A DNA stretch of 63,583 nt from Pseudomonadota bacterium (GTDB taxonomy: Bacteria; Desulfobacterota; Anaeroferrophillalia; Anaeroferrophillales; Tharpellaceae): NCBI GenBank assembly GCA_011049115.1, contig DSCM01000080.1, positions 1 through 63,583 of the forward strand. The letters are read 5' to 3'. The number at the start of each line of letters is the position of its first letter. Positions within the stretch are counted from its first letter, which is position 1. The notes below the pieces were generated by a model that was not told where the DNA came from, did no database searches, and saw only the letters and a list, made by a program, of their open reading frames with translations. Below, piece after piece: positions 1-8,591 of the stretch. The translations under genes and the position numbers were made by a program.

Positions 1-357
1 CATGATCTCCAGCTTGATGCCGTAGCTCTTGGTGGTTGAAAAGGTGACGTCGGGGCAGTCACAGACCTTGAAAACGATCCCGGCGGCATTATAATAGGAG
101 CCAGTGTATTCACTGGTGCAGTAGCCCTCGGACGACTCGTAGTCGAACAGCGGACACTCGGGACAACCGATATTTCCCGGATCATCCTGGGTCGGAACAC
201 CACATTCATATTTACTATCGATATAGAGATTATAGCCCCAGTGCTTGGTGCAGAGCTCCTTGCAAGGCCCATCGATGACGCTCGAGCTGAAACCTGAAAC
301 CACGGTCGTCAGCACGAAGGCCATGGCCAGCAACAAAATCAAACTACTCTTCCTCAT
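1..357 (-). CDS. Cysteine-rich secreted protein, partial (C-terminus beyond window)
   Basis: The frame is open for 119 codons from an ATG at 357 to the window edge. A GGAGGA ribosome-binding site lies a few bases upstream. The N-terminus (MRKSSLILLLAMAFVLTTV) is a clear Sec signal peptide, with likely cleavage near residues 20-25. The exported part is short and rich in paired cysteines (CKELC, CPEC, CDCPD), which suggests disulfides or metal binding. I do not recognise a family. It lies on the same strand as, and directly downstream of, the type II secretion operon, but has its own promoter (638-665) and a leader of about 270 nt. That context makes it a candidate secreted substrate, which is inference only. 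The ORF is convincing; the function is unknown. Confidence 0.75.
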   Translation of the reverse strand, partial: MRKSSLILLLAMAFVLTTVVSGFSSSVIDGPCKELCTKHWGYNLYIDSKYECGVPTQDDPGNIGCPECPLFDYESSEGYCTSEYTGSYYNAAGIVFKVCDCPDVTFSTTKSYGIKLEIM

Positions 358-449
358 TTGCTTCCTCCATTGTTAGTTGTTGATTCACCCAGCTTGCGGC
401 AAATCCTTTGAAATAAAAATAGAACCTATAAAATTACCAAAACGTTTCA

Positions 450-610
450 GGGGTGATCTTTGACCCCGCGACACCAACCTTCAGATTATCCTAACTTTAA
501 CCCCACCTCCTTTCGTCTTTCCCCAAGCTACGCATCCTCGAAAAACTTAAGTTAACGGCTCGGAGGGTCTTCGGGTCAGCCAGCGGGCCGTTTGGCATCA
601 CCCTGCTACC
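450..610 (-). ncRNA. Structured 5' leader, candidate cis-regulatory RNA
   Basis: The 358-749 gap contains no gene. Read on the minus strand, its transcribed part holds several helices. GGTA/TGCC closes a small hairpin at 594-610. A 9-bp stem pairs 584-592 with 554-562 and encloses a TTCG-capped inner hairpin. GGGGT/ACCCC forms a hairpin at 450-467. The decamer GGGGTYAAAG occurs twice (495-504 and 458-467), so two GGGGT segments could compete for the single ACCCC at 450-454. I could not match this to a known riboswitch class. The GGTAGC-GGGT piece only faintly resembles the 3' part of c-di-GMP-I aptamers, and the conserved 5' part of that class is absent. Confidence 0.4.
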
Positions 611-637
611 GACTATTGAACGATTATAGAACGTTAT

Positions 638-665
638 ACTATACGACCTGCAATTTATTTGTCAA
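638..665 (-). promoter_or_regulatory. Sigma70-type promoter for the cysteine-rich secreted protein
   Basis: On the minus strand a perfect TTGACA -35 box (660-665) is followed after 16 nt by TATAGT (638-643). A start of transcription near 631 would give a leader of about 270 nt before the ATG at 357. This is the best promoter match between gspD and the secreted-protein gene. Confidence 0.6.
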
Positions 666-749
666 GCTATTTTTCCCGAATTTATTAGGAATCCTTAAGC
701 TAAACAAAAAACTTGCTCTGAAGCCGGGTTTATTTACCGCCAGGCCCTG

Positions 750-2990
750 TTAACGAAAGTTTTTCTTGACCTCTTCCAGGCGCCGAAGAAAGGGCCGACT
801 GACAAAAACCGAGTCCTCTTCCTGCAGAATGACATGCGGCGTGATGAAAAACATCAGTTCGACACTGTGAAACTCCCTGCCTTTATAGCCGACCAGGTAG
901 CGCAGTCCGGGCACCCGGGCCAGCCAGGGCAGGCCGCTGTAATTATCGCTGCGACTCTGCTGAATCAGGCCGGCGATGACCACGGTCTGACCGTCGGCCA
1001 CGGAGAGAATGCTTTCGGCCACCCGCTGGGAAAAGATCGGGGAATTGATGCCCTCGATGGTCTTGGTTGAAAGCTGGCTGACCTCCTGGTTAATCTCCAT
1101 GCGCACCATGCCGTTGTCGTTGATATGCGGGGTCACGGTCAGGATGATGCCGACGTTGCGATACTGAATGGTGGTATCGGTGGTCTGGGCCGTGGAGCCG
1201 GAATCGGTGGTGCGATAGCTCGAGGTCACGGTCGGCACGTCCTCGCCGACATCGATCCTGGCGGTCTCGCCGTCGGATGCCAGAATCTGCGGGGCCGAAA
1301 GGATATTGACCCGGTTGTCGTCGGCCAGCGCCCGAACAATGGCCTTGAAACGACCGGAATTTTCCACCAGAAAGCTCAAGCCCGAACCGATCAGGGTGTC
1401 ACCGCTGCCGCTGACCAGGCCCAGCCCGGAATCAATCCCCAGATTTCCGGTGGCCTTGGCCCCGGTCAAGCCCTTCATCAGGTAGCTCCACTCAATACCC
1501 AATTTATTGGTTTCATCGAGCTTGACCTCGGCGATCGTCACCTCGATCAGCACCTGCTTCGGATAGATATCGAGCTTTTCGATAACCGGCTTAATTTTAC
1601 GATAATCGCCGCCGGTCGCCTTGACCAGGATCGAGTTGGTGGTTTTATCCACCACAAAGGTCACCTCCCCTTCGAGACTGCCGCTAATCGCCCCGGGTGA
1701 AGTTGTTTGCAACTTCTGTGCCCGCTCCTCATTCTGGCGCTGATTATCGAGCAGGGTCTTGCCGAGCGGCTGCGGCTTATCCTTGCTTTTATCCAGGTCG
1801 GTCGCACTCTTCGTCCCGTTCTTGGTAAACAGCCCCTTGAGCACCTCGACGATATTCTCGGCCACGCCGTTCTGAATATAATGAACGAAGATATCCTCGC
1901 TCGTCGCATCCTGGGCTAGGACCGGCACCTCACGATCGAGTTCGGCCACCCATTCATCGACCAGGGCCAGGGATTCGGCGTCCCGACTCAAGGCCAGAAT
2001 CAGGTTAATTCGGGGCAGGGCGATAAAACTCACCGAGGCGTTGACATTGCTTTCCTTGCCCCCCGCCAGGCCGTATGCGCCGGCCAGGGTTTCAAGCTCC
2101 TTGATCAGATCCTCGGCGCCGACATATTTCAGCAGATAAACCTTCTGTTCAAGCCCGGCCAGCACGCTGACATCAAACAGGGACAACAGCCGCGCAACCT
2201 TGCTCAGGACATGATCGTAATCACAGACCAGTATGACCCCGCTCGGATCATGAACGTAAACCTGAGCCCCCTTGCTGAGATAGGGCTTGATGATATTGAC
2301 GAACTGGGCTCCGGGCAGGTAATTGAGCCGAAAGGCGCGAATCGCCTTGCCCCGAGCATTTTCCGAATCGCCGGGCAGCAGCAGTTCCCCGGCCTCGGCC
2401 GCGGCCGGCAGGGCGGCCTGGGGCATCACCTCCCAGAGCGGTCCGCGCCGGGCCATGACCGCCCCGTTCATGCGCAGAACCCCACGCAACAACTCAAAAA
2501 TCTCCTCGCGGTTGAGTTCGGCCGCCACCTCCAGCGTGACCTTGCCGCCGACCCCCTGGTAGATGGTGTAGTTTTCGCCCAGAATCTCCATGAACAGACG
2601 CAGAACCTCAACCAGATCGGCGTCGTCGAAATTAAGACTGACCGGCTCCCGGCCCTGAACCTGGGCCGGGAGCCCGCCGTCCCCGGAAGTGGTTCTGACC
2701 GCCGCCACGCCGGAAAAGCGCTTCAGGCGACGGTTGAGTTCAAGCTCTTCGGCTTCGAGTTTTTGCAACAGGGCCGCGGCGTCATCCGACGCCGGAAGCA
2801 CCTCGGACTCCAGAGTAAAGGCTTCCGTCTGGCCGGCCTGGCCCGGGGACGGACGCCCCTGCAACAAGCCTCCCGGAGGCAGGGCTTCGTCCCGCACGGA
2901 CGACCGCCACATCGTACATGAAGCCAGCCACAACGCGCAACCCAGCAGCAATAGGGTTCGCAACCAACCTTTCCGTTTAACAATCTCCAT
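750..2990 (-). CDS. gspD: Type II secretion system secretin GspD
   Basis: This is the outer-membrane secretin through which folded exoproteins leave the cell. I chose the ATG at 2990 because a GGAG site lies 9 nt upstream and the product then starts with a clean signal (MEIVKRKGWLRTLLLLGCA) ending in the lipobox LASC, Cys25; ATGs at 3005 and 3038 are also in frame. The N-terminal N0 domain follows (NFDDADLVEVLRLF), then N1-N3 modules. The C-terminal secretin domain shows VPTVTSSY, YRNVGIILTVTPHIND and VADGQTVVIAGL. The length, about 746 residues, is normal. The lipobox suggests a self-lipidated secretin that may not need a separate pilotin. It is the last gene of the gsp operon. Confidence 0.95.
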   Translation of the reverse strand: MEIVKRKGWLRTLLLLGCALWLASCTMWRSSVRDEALPPGGLLQGRPSPGQAGQTEAFTLESEVLPASDDAAALLQKLEAEELELNRRLKRFSGVAAVRTTSGDGGLPAQVQGREPVSLNFDDADLVEVLRLFMEILGENYTIYQGVGGKVTLEVAAELNREEIFELLRGVLRMNGAVMARRGPLWEVMPQAALPAAAEAGELLLPGDSENARGKAIRAFRLNYLPGAQFVNIIKPYLSKGAQVYVHDPSGVILVCDYDHVLSKVARLLSLFDVSVLAGLEQKVYLLKYVGAEDLIKELETLAGAYGLAGGKESNVNASVSFIALPRINLILALSRDAESLALVDEWVAELDREVPVLAQDATSEDIFVHYIQNGVAENIVEVLKGLFTKNGTKSATDLDKSKDKPQPLGKTLLDNQRQNEERAQKLQTTSPGAISGSLEGEVTFVVDKTTNSILVKATGGDYRKIKPVIEKLDIYPKQVLIEVTIAEVKLDETNKLGIEWSYLMKGLTGAKATGNLGIDSGLGLVSGSGDTLIGSGLSFLVENSGRFKAIVRALADDNRVNILSAPQILASDGETARIDVGEDVPTVTSSYRTTDSGSTAQTTDTTIQYRNVGIILTVTPHINDNGMVRMEINQEVSQLSTKTIEGINSPIFSQRVAESILSVADGQTVVIAGLIQQSRSDNYSGLPWLARVPGLRYLVGYKGREFHSVELMFFITPHVILQEEDSVFVSRPFLRRLEEVKKNFR

Positions 2991-3054
2991 CCGTTCCCAC
3001 TCCATCCCGCATCCGCCGGGATTGATCAAAGCCACCATTTTTTAGAGATCAGGC

Positions 3055-3080
3055 TTCATTTTCGGTTTGAAAAGAACAAG
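3055..3080 (-). repeat. Fragment of dispersed noncoding repeat (copy C)
   Basis: In the short gspC-gspD gap the 19-mer TTCATTTTCGGTTTGAAAA followed by (G)AACAAG is shared with 56431-56455, where it forms part of a longer repeat. On the minus strand the element can fold weakly (GGCTT against AAGCC). The exact 19-nt match between two intergenic sites is unlikely to be chance. Confidence 0.5.
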
Positions 3081-3107
3081 CCCATGTCTTGACAAAAACC
3101 CCTTTCC

Positions 3108-3935
3108 CTATTTACGGGCCGGTTTTTTGTAAACCGGACCAAAGGGGGTACTGTGCTTGATAAGCTCGCCCTGCTTGACCAGAGCGTCCTTTTCCTCGAT
3201 CGACAGCTTCCGAATATCCCCGGCGCTCAGGACCGGCCGTGAAGCGGCCCCGGCCCCGGAAACGGCGCCACCCGCCGCCGATACCGCGACCGGCGCAACC
3301 TCGGCGGCCTCGACCTGAATATTGGCCTGATTCGCCGTGGTCAGCGGTCGCCGCTGTTTGTTGTCGTACAGCCCCACCTCGAACTCCGCGCCCCGCTCAT
3401 CCTTCAAAACCACCTTGCGGGCCTCGACCTTGAGCAGGGTATAGGCCGGCGCCGGGCTGCGACCGGCCTTTTCATCCCGGGCCTCCCGGCCCTCGGCCAG
3501 CAATCTTTTACCGGCGCGAAAACGCTTGAAATGCAGCAAGGCCTGCCGGTTCGCGCCGGCCAGATAGGTGCCGTAGAGAATCACATCCCGCCGCTCCGGC
3601 GCCGGGACCGGGGCGGCGGGCTCAGGTTTCTCGTCCGCGCTCACCGGGGCCGGGACCGGTGGGCGCCAGGCCTGGCGCTTGGGCTCAAAAAGGTTTTTCT
3701 CGCCGACAACTTCATAATCGGCGGGCGCGACCTTGACTTTGTCGAGCTTCGAAGCCAGCTCCTTCAGGGTTGTCTGCACCGCCGAAGCCGCCCCGGTAAC
3801 CCCGTCCCGAGCCACAAAAGCCGGCTCGCCGGAAGAATATTGCTTGTAGGTCGCGCGATCATAGACCAGTACCAGCAAACCCAGCCCGAGAAAGATCAAG
3901 GTCAGTCCGGCTCGCGATGGAACCCATTTTATCAT
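3108..3935 (-). CDS. gspC: Type II secretion system inner-membrane protein GspC
   Basis: GspC links the inner-membrane platform to the secretin and takes part in substrate recruitment. The ATG at 3935 gives MIKWVPSRAGL followed by one transmembrane helix (about residues 9-28) and a periplasmic part of about 245 residues. The homology-region signature is visible as VVGEKNLFEPKRQAW and, later, GTYLAGANRQALLHF, a PilP/GspC-like beta domain. A proline- and alanine-rich linker separates the parts. I see no clear PDZ domain, and the C-terminus is short and basic. It lies between gspM (97 nt upstream) and gspD. The identity rests on the family signature plus operon position. Confidence 0.8.
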   Translation of the reverse strand: MIKWVPSRAGLTLIFLGLGLLVLVYDRATYKQYSSGEPAFVARDGVTGAASAVQTTLKELASKLDKVKVAPADYEVVGEKNLFEPKRQAWRPPVPAPVSADEKPEPAAPVPAPERRDVILYGTYLAGANRQALLHFKRFRAGKRLLAEGREARDEKAGRSPAPAYTLLKVEARKVVLKDERGAEFEVGLYDNKQRRPLTTANQANIQVEAAEVAPVAVSAAGGAVSGAGAASRPVLSAGDIRKLSIEEKDALVKQGELIKHSTPFGPVYKKPARK

Positions 3936-4032
3936 TGCCCCGCAACCCCCGTCGGTTGTCACAAAAAAAAACGACCCGCTTGACCGGTAGCCTTGCGGCA
4001 TCCGCGCGCCTACCGCGCCGCGCCTTGCCGGC

Positions 4033-4599
4033 CTACACCGTCAACGCCGTGATCTCCGCGTTGAAGTAGTAAAAACGTTTTTCCCGGCTGCTGATGTTTT
4101 TGATCTCAAACGCCTGAAGAAAGATAAACTTGTCGTCATTGTTGATTCGAATCAGAAAATCCTTGATCGCTCCGATCTCGGCGCGACAGTTAAGCCGTAG
4201 CCGCAGCAGTCGGACCCCATCTTTTCTGATCTCCGGCATGACCTTGGTAGAGCGCACATCAATCGCGCTCTCCCGCGCCAGGGTCTGAAGAAGATTCTGA
4301 AACTGGACATCCGTTAGGGTCGCGGTCTCCCCCCGCACCAGATGGCGTTCCTTGACCTGTTGATAAAATCCGCTTAACGCCTGATCCAATTCGACAAACT
4401 CCTGCTGCCGGGCCACCAGGCGAGCGAGTTTCTCGTACTGCAGCTGTTTCAGGGCAAGTTCATCGTCCAGAGCCCGACTCCGGGCCTGATAAACACCGTA
4501 GCCGGCTTTCGCGATCACCAGAAAAAACAGGACCGCGGCCAGGGCCAGCAGAAACTCCCGCCGTTTGATCAGATTCCCGACCCAGCTTAAATCCTTCAT
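4033..4599 (-). CDS. gspM: Type II secretion system protein GspM (PilO-like)
   Basis: A small bitopic inner-membrane protein of 188 residues, starting at the ATG at 4599 four bases after gspL stops; the open frame further upstream lies inside gspL. The topology is a short basic cytoplasmic end (NLIKRREF), one transmembrane helix (about 15-35), a coiled-coil stretch (LKQLQYEKLARLVARQQEF), then a ferredoxin-like periplasmic domain of PilO/GspM type. In T2SS it partners GspL to stabilise the platform that holds the GspE ATPase. The sequence is divergent, as usual for this family, so the call depends partly on position. Confidence 0.75.
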   Translation of the reverse strand: MKDLSWVGNLIKRREFLLALAAVLFFLVIAKAGYGVYQARSRALDDELALKQLQYEKLARLVARQQEFVELDQALSGFYQQVKERHLVRGETATLTDVQFQNLLQTLARESAIDVRSTKVMPEIRKDGVRLLRLRLNCRAEIGAIKDFLIRINNDDKFIFLQAFEIKNISSREKRFYYFNAEITALTV

Positions 4600-4603
4600 C
4601 GGC

Positions 4604-5890
4604 CTACTCCAGCTCCGCCACGATCTTAAAGGTTTCGCTGCTGCCTTTTTTGACCACGGGAGAATCAAAATGCACCTCTTTAAACAACGGCGAGTCTTCC
4701 AGTGCCTTGAGCACGGCGGTGGCCGAGGCCGACGTCCCCTGCAGATTGATTTTGCGTCCCCTGATTTCCAACGCACTGAGCCAGCCGTCGAGCGGAATCA
4801 CCTCGGTCAGCTCCTTCAATAAAACGATGCTCACCGCCTGCTCCCGCACCAGCCCGGCCAGGGCCTCGATCGCGTTGATCTTTTCCTGATTCTGCTGACG
4901 CAGGCCGCCCAGTTTATCGGCTTCGCGCTGCACCACGGCAAGTTTCTTTTCCAGCTTCTCAAGCCGCCGCTGCTTACCGGCCAGCACCGCCAGGGGCTGG
5001 CCGGTAAGGGCCAGCACCAGAAAAAGCGCGGCCCCGAGCTCCAGCTTGAACCAGAGTCGCCGCCGCCGCATGACCTGAGGAGAAATCAGGTCGATGCTGT
5101 AAGGAAACTCGGCCCAATCAAGGCACAGGGTTTCCGGCAGCTCCCCGATCCCGACCCGGGTCAGGGCCGGCCGGGCCGCCTCCAGACCTAAAGCCAGAGC
5201 TTCCGCCTCCGCCCAGAGATAGGCCTTTGCGAAAGCCTGGCCGCGGTTTTCCGCCAGCGGCAGATTGCGGGACAGAAAAGCGGTCGGACCGGCCTCATCC
5301 CCCTGATTTTTTTCCCAGGCCTGAAACAAGGCCGCCCGACCGTCAAAAAGCAGCATCTCAAAAGAACCAGCGCTTGCACTCAGATAAAGACCGGGCTCAC
5401 GCAACAACCAGGCCACCAGAAAAAGCACCGGAAAAATCGCGGACAGGTTCAGTCCCTGGCGCGCGAAAATGGTGTGATAGAATTCCACCCGGGAACGGGC
5501 CGCCAGGATCGCGCAGATCGCCAAACGCCCCTCTTCTTCGTGGGCCCGGTAACGCCAGCTGAGACCGCCCAGGTCGAAAGGAACATGCCGCATGAGTTCA
5601 AAACCGACGGCATCGTCCAGATTTTCCGCGGCGGCCAGGGGCAGGCTGAAATGCACAATCGTAAAAAGATCCAGCGGCAACCCGAGAAGCAGAAGGTCAT
5701 CCTGACGCGGTCGACAGGCGCTCTTCCAGGCGGCGAGCACCGTTTCCAGAGCCTCGGGACGATCCAGCGCATATTCCAGACGCTGCAAAACCCGGACCCG
5801 CCCCCCAAGACCGCGCTGCAGCCGCAGATAAAGCAGGCGCCGCTCTTCAAACAGAAGCAGTTTGGTTTCCGGCAGCCAGGGCAGATTCAT
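4604..5890 (-). CDS. gspL: Type II secretion system protein GspL (PilM/PilN-like)
   Basis: A 428-residue protein that recruits the GspE ATPase to the membrane. The first about 270 residues form a cytoplasmic actin-like/PilM-type domain (LLLLGLPLDLFTIVHFSLP, FELMRHVPFDL). A transmembrane helix lies near 285-305 after an RRRR stop-transfer segment, and is followed by a coiled coil and a PilN-like periplasmic domain (LKELTEVIPLDGWLSALEI). The start ATG at 5890 has an AGAGAG site. The gene sits 9 nt after gspK and 4 nt before gspM. The PilMN-like fusion is typical of GspL in this group of bacteria. Confidence 0.85.
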   Translation of the reverse strand: MNLPWLPETKLLLFEERRLLYLRLQRGLGGRVRVLQRLEYALDRPEALETVLAAWKSACRPRQDDLLLLGLPLDLFTIVHFSLPLAAAENLDDAVGFELMRHVPFDLGGLSWRYRAHEEEGRLAICAILAARSRVEFYHTIFARQGLNLSAIFPVLFLVAWLLREPGLYLSASAGSFEMLLFDGRAALFQAWEKNQGDEAGPTAFLSRNLPLAENRGQAFAKAYLWAEAEALALGLEAARPALTRVGIGELPETLCLDWAEFPYSIDLISPQVMRRRRLWFKLELGAALFLVLALTGQPLAVLAGKQRRLEKLEKKLAVVQREADKLGGLRQQNQEKINAIEALAGLVREQAVSIVLLKELTEVIPLDGWLSALEIRGRKINLQGTSASATAVLKALEDSPLFKEVHFDSPVVKKGSSETFKIVAELE

Positions 5891-5899
5891 GAATTCTCT

Positions 5900-6859
5900 C
5901 TACGGTTTTTTTTCATTGACGGCAAAAATCCGCCGGTACCAGCCGAAGCCTTCGGCCCCGGCTCCTGACTCGGTCGCGCTGACACTGATGTATTCGGAAT
6001 CGGCGATCGTGAAATAACGCTGCAACTGACTGAAATATTCCGGCGGCACGATTTCACTCAGATCCGCCATCTTCGTGATCGGCGCGCCGCCGCGGAAAGC
6101 GACGATCGCGTCAATCACCTCCGCCGGCAAGTCCTCGACCAAGGCCAGGGCCGCCGGAGCGCAACTGTTGATATCGATTTTATCGGCGCGACCGTAGGGA
6201 GAAAGCAGATCAACCAGACCGGGACGCTTTCCCTCTCCATAAAAGAGCCCTGAATCCACGCCTTTGATCAACAGAAGCTCGTCTATAACATCAATATCCC
6301 GGTTCTTGCAACCATATTCCAGACCCTGAGCTTTGTAATAATCGGTCTCCGCGCCATTGAGACGCTGCAGGCTGTCGCCATCGATCCAATCCAGAATCGC
6401 ATCGACGACCGTATCCCGGGCGGCATCATCGGTCACGCCGCAGACCTCGATGATCCGGCGCCAGAGCTCCGGTCTCAGATTACGTAACTGAAATTTGCCC
6501 GCCTCACCACTGATTCGAATTGCGACCCGCAAGCCTTCCAGTTCACAAAGCCAGGGCTCAAAGCGCGGATACCAGAGTTCCAGAGGCCGGCCGCATAGCG
6601 CTTCAATCTCTGCCTTCTGCGCCAGCAGGGCGCGGTTGGCCCGGTACTTGAGATATTCATGGTAACCCTTGTTGACCGCCGACCCCAGCAGATAATCATA
6701 CTCGGCGCCCAAACGGCGGTTACGAGCCGCCTCGGCATTGAGCCGAGCCGTGGTCGCGTAGTTCAGGGCCAGCAGGCTGAGCAGCAGGGAAACCCAGAAA
6801 ACCGCGATCAGGGCAAACCCTTGTTCATTGTGAGCGTAAACCGGCCCGTTTTCCGTCAT
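5900..6859 (-). CDS. gspK: Type II secretion minor pseudopilin GspK
   Basis: GspK is the large minor pseudopilin that sits at the tip of the T2SS pseudopilus with GspI and GspJ. The N-terminus shows a short leader with the prepilin peptidase site EQG/FALIAVFWVSLLLSLLAL, followed by a hydrophobic helix. As typical for GspK, the +5 glutamate of other pseudopilins is not present. The 319-residue length fits the family, whose alpha-helical insertion is seen here around residues 110-250 (VVDAILDWIDGD, DINSCAPAAL). The start overlaps the gspJ stop in an ATGA junction, which suggests translational coupling. Confidence 0.9.
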   Translation of the reverse strand: MTENGPVYAHNEQGFALIAVFWVSLLLSLLALNYATTARLNAEAARNRRLGAEYDYLLGSAVNKGYHEYLKYRANRALLAQKAEIEALCGRPLELWYPRFEPWLCELEGLRVAIRISGEAGKFQLRNLRPELWRRIIEVCGVTDDAARDTVVDAILDWIDGDSLQRLNGAETDYYKAQGLEYGCKNRDIDVIDELLLIKGVDSGLFYGEGKRPGLVDLLSPYGRADKIDINSCAPAALALVEDLPAEVIDAIVAFRGGAPITKMADLSEIVPPEYFSQLQRYFTIADSEYISVSATESGAGAEGFGWYRRIFAVNEKKP

Positions 6860-7602
6860 GTTGAATGCCGACCTTGGTGCAGCGGTTCCGGGGGGACCAT
6901 CAGCGGCAGCAGAAAACGGCGCGGCACCCCCTCACGATTGGAATAACTGAAAAAAACGGCTCCCGGCAAAAGCTTGTGGCTCCAGTTCCGGGGCAGAGCC
7001 TCGTCCTCGACCAGGGCCCCGCCGGCCTGCGCCCCGCCCGACAAATCCAGCTTTTCCGGTTGCGCGATCACCGCAAAACCCGCTTCCCCGAGACCATCCA
7101 GAACCAGCAGAGCGGATTCCCGTAGTTGCTCATCCAGATCGAGGCTGCCGGCGGGATTGCGGGAAAACTCCGCCAGGGCGTCCAGCAGCCGGATATTTGG
7201 TCCCCAGGTTTTGATTAAATAAAGAGCGTCACCCTCGCCCGCCGCATCCTTCTCAAGATAGCAACAGGCGAAATAGATCCCCTGGGCCCCCCGCTGTCGG
7301 GATCCGAAACCCGAGGTCGTGGCGTAAAACAGCGCCCGGGAACCCAGAGCGAAGAAAAAGCCCTGCCCTTTCTCCCAGCTATAACTGTAGGGCACCAGCT
7401 TTTCAAGATCATCACTCAACAACCTGACCAGAGCCGCCTCGCGTTCGCCCTCCCCACTCCGCAGCTGCTGACGCGTCCAGATGCGCCCGGCACTGGAAAA
7501 AGCCAGGTAAAGCACGACAACCACCAGGGCCAGGATAGTCATGGCAATCACCATCTCAATCAGGGTAAACCCTTGATCAGAGGTGTTTTTCTTTAAATTC
7601 AT
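6856..7602 (-). CDS. gspJ: Type II secretion minor pseudopilin GspJ
   Basis: A 248-residue minor pseudopilin of the tip complex. The leader MNLKKNTSDQG ends at the prepilin peptidase site G/FTLIEMVIAMTILALVVV, with the conserved Glu at +5. The rest is a GspJ-type globular domain (LLSDDLEKLVPYSY; GFFFALGSRALFYATT). It overlaps gspI by 26 nt upstream and gspK by 4 nt downstream, so it probably shares one mRNA and coupled translation with both. Confidence 0.9.
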   Translation of the reverse strand: MNLKKNTSDQGFTLIEMVIAMTILALVVVVLYLAFSSAGRIWTRQQLRSGEGEREAALVRLLSDDLEKLVPYSYSWEKGQGFFFALGSRALFYATTSGFGSRQRGAQGIYFACCYLEKDAAGEGDALYLIKTWGPNIRLLDALAEFSRNPAGSLDLDEQLRESALLVLDGLGEAGFAVIAQPEKLDLSGGAQAGGALVEDEALPRNWSHKLLPGAVFFSYSNREGVPRRFLLPLMVPPEPLHQGRHST

Positions 7603-8035
7603 CAGTAAAATAACCGGGGCTCACCTGACGATAGGCGACCAGCCGTAAATGCCGGCCGGGATTTTGAGCATCCTGCAAAAAGAGAACCAGACGATAAAGC
7701 TCACTCGTCCAACGCAGCGTGACGGCTTCTTCGTCGCTTTGGGTCGCGGCCTCCGGCCCGGGGCGAACCTCGACCGCTTCCAGGCGAAGTCTCCAGGTAA
7801 AATTATCGGTGGTGCCGCTCCAGGGAAAGTCATCCGCGCGCGGATCGCAGGCCAGCAGCCAGGCAAAGGTCTGACGACCGCGAACGACAATTTCGTCGAA
7901 GCCGCGCGCCTTTTGCTCAAGACGCAGGCTGGCCCCGAAGAGCTGCATGAAGGTGGTCACCACCAGGCCGACGATCAGGACCGCGACCATCATCTCCAGC
8001 AGGGTAAAACCCCGCTCATCGACCCGCGCCGTCAT
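7577..8035 (-). CDS. gspI: Type II secretion minor pseudopilin GspI
   Basis: A 152-residue minor pseudopilin. The leader MTARVDERG is followed by FTLLEMMVAVLIVGLVVTTF, with Glu at +5 and the usual N-terminal helix. The small globular domain contains FTWRLRLEAVEV and YRLVLFLQD segments typical of GspI. Transcription order gspG-H-I-J-K is canonical. It overlaps gspH by 20 nt and gspJ by 26 nt. Confidence 0.88.
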   Translation of the reverse strand: MTARVDERGFTLLEMMVAVLIVGLVVTTFMQLFGASLRLEQKARGFDEIVVRGRQTFAWLLACDPRADDFPWSGTTDNFTWRLRLEAVEVRPGPEAATQSDEEAVTLRWTSELYRLVLFLQDAQNPGRHLRLVAYRQVSPGYFTDEFKEKHL

Positions 8036-8591
8036 CTTTGAGCCGCTCCGTAAAGGTAATCCCTCCGGTCAGAGGGTTGACCGTGAACTCGGCCTGACTC
8101 CGCTGGCCGAAGACCCGCAGAGGACCGCCGGCCGCGCCGCCGTCGGCGTAAAAGGTCAACAACGACACTTCCGCCTGAATCGCGGCGGCCGGCGCGGCGC
8201 CGCAGCCGGCCGCCGCAGCCAGGAGAGCCTGTTGGGCCGCATTCAGCTCGATCTCGACCCCTGGCCCCAGAAGCACTCGCCGCCGGTCCAGTTGCTCACG
8301 CAGCCCTCCGGACTCCGGATTAAACAGACAGTCGTTAGTTTTACGCTGAAGAATCGCATGGCTGCGGGCGGCCTTGAAAAAAACCTGCAGTTCACGCAGT
8401 TTTGTTCGCCAGACCAGGCTTTCCCGCTGACGATGATTAAGCCCCAGAAAGAGACTCAACCCCAGGGTCATGATGGCCACCACGACGATCATCTCGACCA
8501 GGGTGAAAGCGGAAGTTCGCGCGCCGCGCCGCGTGGCGGCCCCGGCCGGCGCGGCCCTAATTTTCCCAGCTGTTAATATCGGCGTTATCAC
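8016..8591 (-). CDS. gspH: Type II secretion minor pseudopilin GspH (non-ATG start)
   Basis: The mature helix TSA/FTLVEMIVVVAIMTLGL and the downstream beta-rich domain (LRELQVFFKAARSHAI; VSLLTFYADGGAAGGPL; FTVNPLTGGITF) fit GspH. No ATG is available between gspG and the pseudopilin helix. In-frame GTG codons at 8591 and 8597 (inside the gspG 3' end), or an ATT overlapping the gspG stop, are the possible starts; I give 8591. The residue before the cleavage point appears to be Ala instead of the usual Gly. Translation is probably coupled to gspG. The family is firm; the start is not. Confidence 0.75.
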   Translation of the reverse strand: MITPILTAGKIRAAPAGAATRRGARTSAFTLVEMIVVVAIMTLGLSLFLGLNHRQRESLVWRTKLRELQVFFKAARSHAILQRKTNDCLFNPESGGLREQLDRRRVLLGPGVEIELNAAQQALLAAAAGCGAAPAAAIQAEVSLLTFYADGGAAGGPLRVFGQRSQAEFTVNPLTGGITFTERLKDDGAGR

